NCBI GenBank assembly: GCA_025362155.1
Contig: JANYHX010000156.1
Location: forward strand, 1 to 6,899
DNA length: 6,899 bases
Reading direction: 5' to 3'
Source of the DNA: Gallionella sp.
GTDB taxonomy: Bacteria > Pseudomonadota > Gammaproteobacteria > Burkholderiales > Gallionellaceae
Below the pieces are notes generated by a model, which did no database searches, was not told where the DNA came from, and worked only from the letters and a program-made list of their open reading frames with translations. Made by a program: the position numbers and the translations under genes. Shown piece by piece: positions 1-5,198 of this stretch (position 1 is its first letter; the number at the start of each line of letters is the position of its first letter).

Positions 1-1
1 G

Positions 2-706
2 TATTCATATGGACAGTTCTGCCCTTTGGCGCAAGCCACCCAATTATTGTGCGAACGATGGACATTGATAATCGTGCGTGAATTGATGGCAGGAAGTACT
101 CGATTCAATCAGTTAAAAAAAGGCGTGCCCCTGATGTCGCCGACATTATTGTCTGAGCGTCTTAAACGTTTGGCAGAGGCCGGGGTGATAGTAATCACGG
201 GCAACAAAGGAAACTATACCTACCGCCTGACGTCCGCTGGGCTGGAGCTGCGCCCGATCGTTGAACTGTTTGGCGCATGGGGGCATCGTTGGGTGCGCTC
301 GAATTTAAACAAGGGCGATCTGGATGCGGGTTTGTTAATGTGGGATATGCGACGAACCGTTGATCCGGCTGTTTTTCCAAGGCATCGCATCGTCGTTCAA
401 TTCGAATATCCCGATGCGCCTAAAGGGAAACGGGATTGGTGGCTGGTCTCTGAAAACAGTGAAATAGACCTGTGCTTGAAGAACCCTGGTTATGATGTCG
501 ATATCATGATCAAGTGCTCGCTTAAAACAATGTCGGCGATTTGGGTTTGTCAACAACACTTTCGTGATGCGGTGAAAAAAGGCGATATTAAAGTGTTGGG
601 CGATTCCAAACTTACCGGCAAACTTCAGGAGTGGCTGCGTTCAAGTCCGCTGGCCAGGCTAGGCTCTATAGAGAAATTACCTGAATTGGTATGGAACATT
701 AGCTGA
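2..706 (+). CDS. HxlR-family winged-helix transcriptional regulator with SCP2-like C-terminal domain (5' partial)
   Basis: This is probably a DNA-binding regulator. The frame is open to the left edge. The upstream residues YSYGQFCPLAQA form the classic HxlR N-terminus, so the TTG at 26 is not the real start and a few codons are missing. The visible part is 234 residues. RWTLIIVREL (about 19-28), the RFNQLKKGVP stretch and the SPTLLSERLKRL recognition-helix region make up the HxlR winged helix, followed by a wing with NYTYRLTSAG. A Cys at codon 20-22 sits where the redox-sensing Cys of HypR/YodB-type HxlR proteins lies. Residues about 123-220 (DWWLVSENSEIDLCL, then GDIKVLGD and EWLRSSPLARL) resemble the SCP2 sterol-carrier-like tail found on longer HxlR proteins. 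The ligand and target genes are unknown. HxlR regulators often control a divergent neighbour, which here would lie off the left edge. GC in the C-terminal half is about 45%, lower than in neighbouring genes. Confidence 0.88.
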   Translation, partial: YSYGQFCPLAQATQLLCERWTLIIVRELMAGSTRFNQLKKGVPLMSPTLLSERLKRLAEAGVIVITGNKGNYTYRLTSAGLELRPIVELFGAWGHRWVRSNLNKGDLDAGLLMWDMRRTVDPAVFPRHRIVVQFEYPDAPKGKRDWWLVSENSEIDLCLKNPGYDVDIMIKCSLKTMSAIWVCQQHFRDAVKKGDIKVLGDSKLTGKLQEWLRSSPLARLGSIEKLPELVWNIS

Positions 707-714
707 ACTTGCCG

Positions 715-760
715 GGAAATTCTTAATGGCATTGAATACAAATTAAAATCAGAATTGTCC
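715..760. repeat. Imperfect inverted repeat in the convergent spacer
   Basis: GGAAATTCT at 715-723 pairs with AGAATTGTCC at 751-760, leaving one bulged base and a 27-base AT-rich loop. It lies between the stop codons of the HxlR-type gene and mltA, which converge here. It could act as a weak bidirectional stop, but there is no U-run directly after the stem on either strand. The arms are short enough for chance pairing in AT-rich DNA. Confidence 0.25.
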
Positions 761-1941
761 TACGGAACCAGCGCCGGTTCCGCCCCCTTGGGAAACAACA
801 CCCACATCTGACCGGTCTGTTTCATACTGCCCGCTTGAGCGCCGGCGTGGTCGCCATAACCCCAGAAAAAATCGCCGCGCACTGCACCCTTGATCGCGCC
901 GCCGGTATCCTGCGCCAGCATCAGGCGATTTAGCGGCGTAGTGGTGTTCGGATAAGTGGTGGAAAGAAACACCGGCGCGCCGAGCGGGATGGTGTGTGCA
1001 TCCACCGCCATGCTGTATTCATTGGTCAGGGGCACCCCCAATGCGCCTAACGGAGCCAGAAGGTCACTGGGTAGTTCACGGAAGAATACATAGCTGGGAT
1101 TTTGGTCCAGCAGGCTGGCCAGTTTAGCGGGATGTTTTGCTACCCACAGCTTGATATTCTGCATGGAGGCTTCTTCCATTTTTAGCGCGCCCATCTCGAC
1201 CAGTTTTTTACCGATGGGGGTATAGGGATGGCCGTTCTGTTCCGCATAGCCGACTTTTACCAGCGTGCCATTGGGTAATTCGATGCGTCCCGAGCCCTGG
1301 ATTTGCAGGAAAAATAAATCAACAGCGTTGTCCACCCAGAATAATTCGCGACCCTGCAATGGGGCTTTGCCGTTGTCTATTTCGCTGCGGCTGTAATATG
1401 GAACGACACGTTTGTCTTGCAATCGTCCGCGCAAACGCAAGCCTTTCAGTTGTGGATATACCTCGCTCAAATCAACGGTCAGCAGATCATCGGGTATGGC
1501 ATATAAGGGATAACGAAAGTGTGCGGTTTTAACCCGGCTGCCGTAAAGTTTTGGTTCGTAATAGCCAGTGATTAACCCCTGTGAAGAACCGTCCGGGTTG
1601 TAAACCTGATAGGGCGTAAAGTTCTGCTCAAAAAAAGCATGTAAGGTATTGTTGTCTGTTTGCGTTAATTCAGTGGCTCGTGCACACACGGTTTCCCAGT
1701 CCGGTTTGTTTTTCAGCGCGGTACAGCTTTGCCAGAAGGCCGCCCAGGCGGGTTGCAAATCTATCGTTTTCCAATCCGGTAACATCTCCCATTTGCTGAC
1801 CGCAAAGGGAGCGAAAGGCCGCGGCGGGGGTGGGACAACAGAGGGGCGCGGCGTGGTGCAAGCCGCCAGCAAAATAAGCAGTAAGGACGCGGCGTAGCGT
1901 GCTCTTACCCCTAGCTTCTTAATGCAGAACACGCGGTACAC
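760..1941 (-). CDS. mltA: Membrane-bound lytic murein transglycosylase A (MltA)
   Basis: This enzyme cleaves the MurNAc-GlcNAc bond of peptidoglycan to leave 1,6-anhydro-MurNAc, acting in wall turnover from the outer-membrane face of the periplasm. The N-terminus is a lipoprotein signal: basic KKLGVRAR, hydrophobic ASLLLILL, then lipobox LAAC with Cys28. Thr at +2 (not Asp) fits outer-membrane sorting. A proline-rich linker follows (about 31-46). The MltA domain includes GYYEP (126-130) and FFLQIQGSGRI (210-220). The C-terminal 3D domain carries the aspartates D314 (VDAHTIPLG), D345 (QDTGGAIKG) and D357. The catalytic Asp of E. coli MltA (D308) lies in this domain and probably corresponds to D345. 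The length of 393 aa compares with about 365 in E. coli. The start is GTG at 1941, just after an in-frame TGA; a GTG at 1932 is equally possible and keeps the signal peptide. It overlaps the apaG end by 23 bp, which suggests coupling. Confidence 0.95.
   Translation of the reverse strand: MYRVFCIKKLGVRARYAASLLLILLAACTTPRPSVVPPPPRPFAPFAVSKWEMLPDWKTIDLQPAWAAFWQSCTALKNKPDWETVCARATELTQTDNNTLHAFFEQNFTPYQVYNPDGSSQGLITGYYEPKLYGSRVKTAHFRYPLYAIPDDLLTVDLSEVYPQLKGLRLRGRLQDKRVVPYYSRSEIDNGKAPLQGRELFWVDNAVDLFFLQIQGSGRIELPNGTLVKVGYAEQNGHPYTPIGKKLVEMGALKMEEASMQNIKLWVAKHPAKLASLLDQNPSYVFFRELPSDLLAPLGALGVPLTNEYSMAVDAHTIPLGAPVFLSTTYPNTTTPLNRLMLAQDTGGAIKGAVRGDFFWGYGDHAGAQAGSMKQTGQMWVLFPKGAEPALVP
763..782 (-). terminator. 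Hairpin at the mltA 3' end, possible weak terminator
   Basis: The arms CGGAACC (763-769) and GGTTCCG (776-782) are perfect inverted repeats. In the mltA transcript a G-U pair extends this to an 8-bp stem with a GCGC tetraloop, ending just before the TAG stop. The sequence downstream on the minus strand is T-rich (ATTCTGATTTTAATTTG) but has no immediate T-tract, so this is not a textbook intrinsic terminator. The hairpin also encodes the last residues of MltA (EPALVP). Confidence 0.3.
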
Positions 1942-2311
1942 TCAATACGAATTTGGGTATTTCGACTTCGAACTGCTCGCCATCATCGGTCTGCATCAGA
2001 TAGCTGCCGCGCATGGTACCCACCTGCGTAGTCAGCACAGTGCCGCTGGTATATTCGAAACTCTGGCTCGGTTTGAGCAAGGGCTGCTCGCCTACCACGC
2101 CTTGTCCGCGTACCTCCTGCACATGATTAAGCGCATCGGTGATGACCCAATGACGGCTGATGAGCTTGGCGGATGAATGGCCAAGATTGGTAATGGTGAT
2201 CGTGTAAGAAAAAACGAAACGGCTGCCTGCTTCATCGGATTGCTCCGGCAGGTAATTCACTTCCGTCTGTATGACGATACCATGTTGATCGATTGCTTCC
2301 ATGCGCGGCAT
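1919..2311 (-). CDS. apaG: ApaG (Co2+/Mg2+ efflux-associated protein)
   Basis: ApaG is a small beta-sandwich (fibronectin III-like) cytoplasmic protein of unsettled biochemical role. Its name comes from linkage to apaH, and mutants of enteric bacteria show altered Co2+ and Mg2+ handling. Family hallmarks are all present: YLPEQSDE near the N-terminus, FVFSYTITITNLG, LISRHWVITDA, VRGQGVVGEQPLLKPSQSFEYTSG, VGTMRGSYLM and the C-terminal IPKFVLSVPRVLH. I chose the ATG at 2311 (130 aa). The ATG at 2302 gives 127 aa and matches the usual family length equally well, while a TTG at 2338 would give 139 aa. None has a clear Shine-Dalgarno sequence. It lies upstream of mltA on the same strand and its 3' end overlaps the mltA start. 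It is divergent from ilvA and not next to apaH/ksgA as in enterics. Confidence 0.95.
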   Translation of the reverse strand: MPRMEAIDQHGIVIQTEVNYLPEQSDEAGSRFVFSYTITITNLGHSSAKLISRHWVITDALNHVQEVRGQGVVGEQPLLKPSQSFEYTSGTVLTTQVGTMRGSYLMQTDDGEQFEVEIPKFVLSVPRVLH

Positions 2312-2394
2312 TTGAACCGATTTTTGCTTGTGTCGCAAGGGCTACGCCATGTTTTATGCTAATCTTCGCGCGTATTTTTCAGCCTGGTTAAATC
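2312..2394. promoter_or_regulatory. Divergent intergenic region between apaG and ilvA
   Basis: Both flanking genes start outward from this 83-base gap, so promoters for apaG-mltA (-) and ilvA (+) are expected here or just inside the opposing gene. On the + strand TATGCT (2355-2360), within TTTTATGCTAAT, is a possible -10 box for ilvA, but no good -35 lies at the right distance. On the minus strand I see no convincing -35/-10 pair. No leader peptide, riboswitch or attenuator-like hairpin is visible ahead of ilvA. Confidence 0.3.
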
Positions 2395-3912
2395 ATGGAT
2401 AGTTATTTGAAACGCATACTCAATGCCAAGGTATATGACGTGGCGAATGAGACGCCATTGGAAGTGGCGCCCAATCTTTCCGCGCGTACTGGCAATACGG
2501 TACTGCTAAAACGAGAGGACATGCAGCAGGTTTTTTCGTTCAAGCTGCGCGGCGCTTACAACAAGATGGCGCAACTCACGCCGGAGCAATTGAAACGGGG
2601 AGTCGTCACCGCCTCGGCGGGTAACCATGCGCAAGGCGTTGCGTTCTGTGCGCAGCGCTTGGGTTGCAAAGCGATCATCGTGATGCCGACTACCACCCCG
2701 CAAGTAAAGATCGACGCGGTCAAACATTTCGGCCAACGCGCGGTAGAGAGTGTGCTGCACGGCGATAGCTACAGCGAGGCTTACGACCATGCGCTGACAC
2801 TGGAAAAAAAACATCAGCTCACCTTCGTCCATCCGTTTGATGACCCTGATGTGATCGCCGGGCAAGGCACTATCGGCATGGAAATTTTGCGCCAACACCA
2901 GGCGCCTATACACGCGATTTTTTGCCCCATAGGCGGCGGCGGATTGATCTCGGGTGTGGCGGCTTACGTTAAACAGGTTCGTCCCGACATCAAGGTCATC
3001 GGGGTGCAGACTACCGATTCGGATGCCATGTACCGTTCACTCAAAGCTAAAAAACGCCTGCAACTTGCCGACGTCGGCTTGTTCGCGGATGGCACGGCGG
3101 TCAAGCAAGTCGGCGCAGAAACGCTGCGCATTTGCAAAAAGTATGTGGATGAAATCGTGCTCGTCGATACCGATGCGGTGTGCGCGGCGATCAAGGACGT
3201 GTTTCAGGACACCCGTTCCATCCTCGAGCCTTCCGGGGCAATGGCCGTTGCCGGAGCCAAGTTATATGCCGCGCGCGAAAACCTGAAGGGCGAAACACTG
3301 GTCGCCATCGCCACCGGTGCGAACATGAATTTCGACCGGCTGCGTTTTGTTGCAGAACGTGCGGAGATCGGCGAAAAGCGCGAGGCGATCATCGCGGTGA
3401 CTATCCCTGAAACGCCCGGCAGCTTCCGCAAATTCTGCGCGCTGCTCGGCAAGCGCAACATCACCGAGTTCAACTACCGCTACGCCGACTCCAAAGTGGC
3501 GCATGTGTTCGTCGGCATCCAGGTGCGTGATCAAATGGAAACCAGCGAACTGGTGGGCAAGTTGCAGCGCAACAAACTCGCCACGCTGGACCTGAGCGAT
3601 AACGAAATGGCCAAGCTGCATGTACGCCATCTGGTCGGCGGGCGCGCGCCCGAGGCCAAGGACGAAATCATGTTCCGCTTCGAGTTCCCCGAGCGTCCTG
3701 GCGCGCTGATGAATTTTCTCAACAGCATGAACCACAGCTGGAAGATCAGCCTGTTCCACTACCGCAACCACGGCGCCGATTACGGCCGCGTGCTGGTCGG
3801 CATGCAGGTGCCGCATCACGATAAAAAAGCGCTCAAGATTTTCCTCGACACACTCGGTTATCGTTATTGGGACGAGAGCGACAATCCGGCGTATCGCTTG
3901 TTTCTTGGTTAG
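2395..3912 (+). CDS. ilvA: Threonine ammonia-lyase (threonine deaminase), biosynthetic
   Basis: This PLP enzyme converts L-threonine to 2-oxobutanoate and ammonia, the committed step of isoleucine synthesis. The catalytic domain spans about 1-320. The PLP lysine is K50 in FSFKLRGAYNKM. ASAGNHAQG (73-81) and the tetraglycine phosphate loop GGGG (180-183) are also intact. Two ACT-like regulatory domains follow, at about 330-400 (IPETPGSFRKFCALLG) and 425-500 (FPERPGALMNFLNSM). This is the layout of allosterically controlled biosynthetic IlvA (isoleucine inhibits, valine activates in E. coli), not of the shorter catabolic TdcB. At 505 aa it is close to the 514 aa of E. coli IlvA. The ATG at 2395 has only a weak upstream ribosome-binding signal. 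No other ilv or leu gene is adjacent, so it stands apart from a branched-chain operon. Third-position GC is much higher in the ACT half than at the 5' end. Confidence 0.97.
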   Translation: MDSYLKRILNAKVYDVANETPLEVAPNLSARTGNTVLLKREDMQQVFSFKLRGAYNKMAQLTPEQLKRGVVTASAGNHAQGVAFCAQRLGCKAIIVMPTTTPQVKIDAVKHFGQRAVESVLHGDSYSEAYDHALTLEKKHQLTFVHPFDDPDVIAGQGTIGMEILRQHQAPIHAIFCPIGGGGLISGVAAYVKQVRPDIKVIGVQTTDSDAMYRSLKAKKRLQLADVGLFADGTAVKQVGAETLRICKKYVDEIVLVDTDAVCAAIKDVFQDTRSILEPSGAMAVAGAKLYAARENLKGETLVAIATGANMNFDRLRFVAERAEIGEKREAIIAVTIPETPGSFRKFCALLGKRNITEFNYRYADSKVAHVFVGIQVRDQMETSELVGKLQRNKLATLDLSDNEMAKLHVRHLVGGRAPEAKDEIMFRFEFPERPGALMNFLNSMNHSWKISLFHYRNHGADYGRVLVGMQVPHHDKKALKIFLDTLGYRYWDESDNPAYRLFLG

Positions 3913-3915
3913 AAT
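3910..3915 (+). promoter_or_regulatory. Possible -10 box for the toxin-antitoxin pair
   Basis: TAGAAT matches the sigma-70 consensus TATAAT at five of six positions and overlaps the ilvA TAG stop. It lies 29 bases before the antitoxin ATG, which would leave a short leader containing the GGAG at 3934-3937. No good -35 hexamer lies 16-18 bases upstream, so this is tentative. Confidence 0.2.
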
Positions 3916-3944
3916 CTGCACATCGTAAGTTTTGGAGATGAAAA

Positions 3945-4169
3945 ATGAATGATCGCATTACCATTGACCCCGCAATTTGTCATGGCAAACCGTGCATTCG
4001 CGGGCTGCGCTACCCGGTGGAGAATGTCCTCGAATGGCTGGCCAGCGGCATGAGCATCGAGGAGATTCTTGCTGACTACGAAGATTTGGAACGCGAGGAT
4101 ATTCTCGCCGCACTTTCTTTTGCCGCGCGTCTGGCGCACGTGAAACGGCTGGAACATTTGGCCGCATGA
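3945..4169 (+). CDS. DUF433 domain protein, predicted antitoxin
   Basis: This 74-aa protein belongs to the DUF433 family (COG2442). The hallmark is at the N-terminus: IDPAICHGKPCIRGLRYPVENVLEWLASG, with CHGKPCIRG at residues 12-20. A helix-turn-helix-like part follows (MSIEEILADYEDLEREDILAALSFAA), so the protein is expected to bind DNA and autoregulate as well as block its partner. DUF433 proteins are predicted antitoxins of PIN-like toxins, a role assigned largely from gene pairing, so the function is inferred. The start is firm: GGAG at 3934-3937 sits seven bases before the ATG. Its TGA overlaps the ATG of the next gene as ATGA at 4166-4169, the usual antitoxin-then-toxin coupling. It begins 32 bp after ilvA. 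Confidence 0.9.
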   Translation: MNDRITIDPAICHGKPCIRGLRYPVENVLEWLASGMSIEEILADYEDLEREDILAALSFAARLAHVKRLEHLAA

Positions 4170-4516
4170 AGTTCCTGATTGACGCGCAGCTGCCCAGACG
4201 CTTTGCTGTTTGGTTGACAGAAGCGGGGCACGATGCGCTGCATACGCTGGATTTGCCGTTAGGCAACCGCACCACCGATAGCGAAGTCATCGCTTGCGCC
4301 ATGCGTGAGGCACGCATTGTCGTTAGCAAGGATGGTGATTTCGTGCAATCTTTTCTGATCACGGGCCAGCCATCGCTGTTGCTCATTTCCACCGGCAACA
4401 TTGCCAATGCGGAATTGGAGAAACTGATGCGAGCCAATTTGTCCGGCATTGAGTCTGCCTTCGGCGCACACCGTTTTGTTGAAATCACCCGTGACGATCT
4501 GGTGATACATGAGTGA
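4166..4516 (+). CDS. DUF5615 family PIN-like protein, predicted toxin
   Basis: This 116-aa protein has the DUF5615/COG4634 pattern, a compact PIN-like (Mut7-C related) nuclease fold: MKFLIDAQLP with D6, the GHDALHTLDLPLG segment, TTDSEVIACA with D38 and E40, IVVSKDGDF with D56 and D58, and ISTGNIANAELEKLM. The acidic residues expected to hold the metal ion are all present, so the toxin looks intact. The family is predicted to be an RNase by analogy with VapC, but its cleavage target is not something the sequence shows. It overlaps the DUF433 gene by 4 bp, so the two form one transcript and production of the toxin probably depends on antitoxin translation. The next gene, fau, starts 25 bp downstream with no terminator in between. 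Confidence 0.9.
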   Translation: MKFLIDAQLPRRFAVWLTEAGHDALHTLDLPLGNRTTDSEVIACAMREARIVVSKDGDFVQSFLITGQPSLLLISTGNIANAELEKLMRANLSGIESAFGAHRFVEITRDDLVIHE

Positions 4517-4541
4517 TCTTCTGTAATGCGTTCAGCGAGGT

Positions 4542-5156
4542 ATGACGCAACCACTTAAACAATCCGTCCGTAAGTCCATTACGGCGCAACGCGAGCAGTT
4601 ATCGCCGGATACACGTGCCACGTTCAGCGCCACGATCACTAAACGTTTATTGAAATTGCCTGAGTACCAGCAAGCCGACGCCGTGCTGGGCTACATGAAC
4701 ATCGGCGCAGAATTCGCAAGTGAAATCTGGGTGCACCATGCATTGGCGGACGGCAAAAAATTAGCTCTGCCGCGCGTGAACCGTCATACCAACCAGCTTG
4801 ATTTATATTGGGTAGATGATCTGGAGAACCAGTTGGCACCGGGGTTGTGGGGGATACGCGAGCCATTGGTCGAACGTTGTGAGCGGGTGGCTACACTAAA
4901 TGAGGTAGAATTCGCGCTTTTACCGGGGGTGGCATTTACTCGGGATGGGGCGCGGCTGGGCTATGGCGGCGGATTTTACGATAAGTTGCTGGCCCCCCTT
5001 GGAGAACAACATGGGACGCCTCGCCCCGCCTTGGTCGCCGCAGCGTTCGCATTGCAAATCGTCGAACAAATTCCCCAGGAAGATACGGATATTAAAGTGG
5101 CGTGGATTGTCACTGAGCAAGAGACCATTGCCTGTGCGCAACAACGGAAACCTTGA
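4542..5156 (+). CDS. fau: 5-formyltetrahydrofolate cyclo-ligase (MTHFS)
   Basis: This cytoplasmic enzyme uses ATP to turn 5-formyl-THF into 5,10-methenyl-THF, clearing a folate by-product that inhibits one-carbon enzymes. The family signature is complete: the basic N-terminus KQSVRKSITAQREQL, VLGYMNIGAEF (about 48-58), KKLALPRV (72-79), GLWGIREP (101-108), LLPGVAFTRDGARLGYGGGFYDKLL with the glycine motif GYGGGFYD at 140-147, and a C-terminal VAWIVTEQE. It has 204 aa, against roughly 180-200 in the family. The ATG at 4542 is forced by an in-frame TAA at 4524, but the only purine-rich signal, GAGG (4537-4540), is just one base before it. Translation may therefore rely on ribosomes arriving from the toxin gene. 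In E. coli the homologue (ygfA/fau) follows the 6S RNA gene ssrS; here the 25-bp gap leaves no room for it. Confidence 0.95.
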   Translation: MTQPLKQSVRKSITAQREQLSPDTRATFSATITKRLLKLPEYQQADAVLGYMNIGAEFASEIWVHHALADGKKLALPRVNRHTNQLDLYWVDDLENQLAPGLWGIREPLVERCERVATLNEVEFALLPGVAFTRDGARLGYGGGFYDKLLAPLGEQHGTPRPALVAAAFALQIVEQIPQEDTDIKVAWIVTEQETIACAQQRKP

Positions 5157-5198
5157 AATAGCTTTGGAAATAACCTTGCAAGAGTGAGAGATTGAAAG

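Noticed and set aside
26..706. TTG at 26 as the true start of the first gene
   Set aside because: The eight codons upstream in frame encode YSYGQFCP, the conserved HxlR N-terminus, and the frame is open to the edge, so the gene starts outside the window.
2312..2394. A leader-peptide attenuator or T-box/riboswitch in front of ilvA
   Set aside because: The region is short, with no run of Ile/Leu/Val codons and no terminator-antiterminator hairpins.
2954..3410. Plus-strand open frames overlapping ilvA in other frames
   Set aside because: They sit wholly inside ilvA and give Arg/Ser/Cys-rich peptides without family features.
3262..3921. 219-codon open frame on the minus strand within ilvA
   Set aside because: It lies antisense to a clear ilvA with intact motifs, and its open state follows from the high third-position GC of that region. 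The low-complexity Val/Ala/His-rich product matches no family I know.
4517..4541. A 6S RNA or other small RNA upstream of fau
   Set aside because: The gap is only 25 bases and the upstream sequence is a coherent coding region, so there is no space for it.
3913..4541. Transposon ends or target-site repeats around the toxin-antitoxin pair
   Set aside because: Flanking gaps of 32 and 25 bases show no matching direct or inverted repeats long enough to exceed chance.
3958..4554. 198-codon minus-strand open frame across the toxin-antitoxin pair
   Set aside because: It is antisense to two well-supported genes, has an Arg/Ser/Pro-rich product typical of shadow frames, and shows no recognisable domain.
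5153..5182. TTGAAA (5153-5158) as a -35 box and the palindrome CTTGCAAG (5175-5182) as an operator ahead of aceE
   Set aside because: No -10-like hexamer lies 16-18 bases after TTGAAA, the palindrome is only 8 bases, and it does not resemble the PdhR operator pattern.
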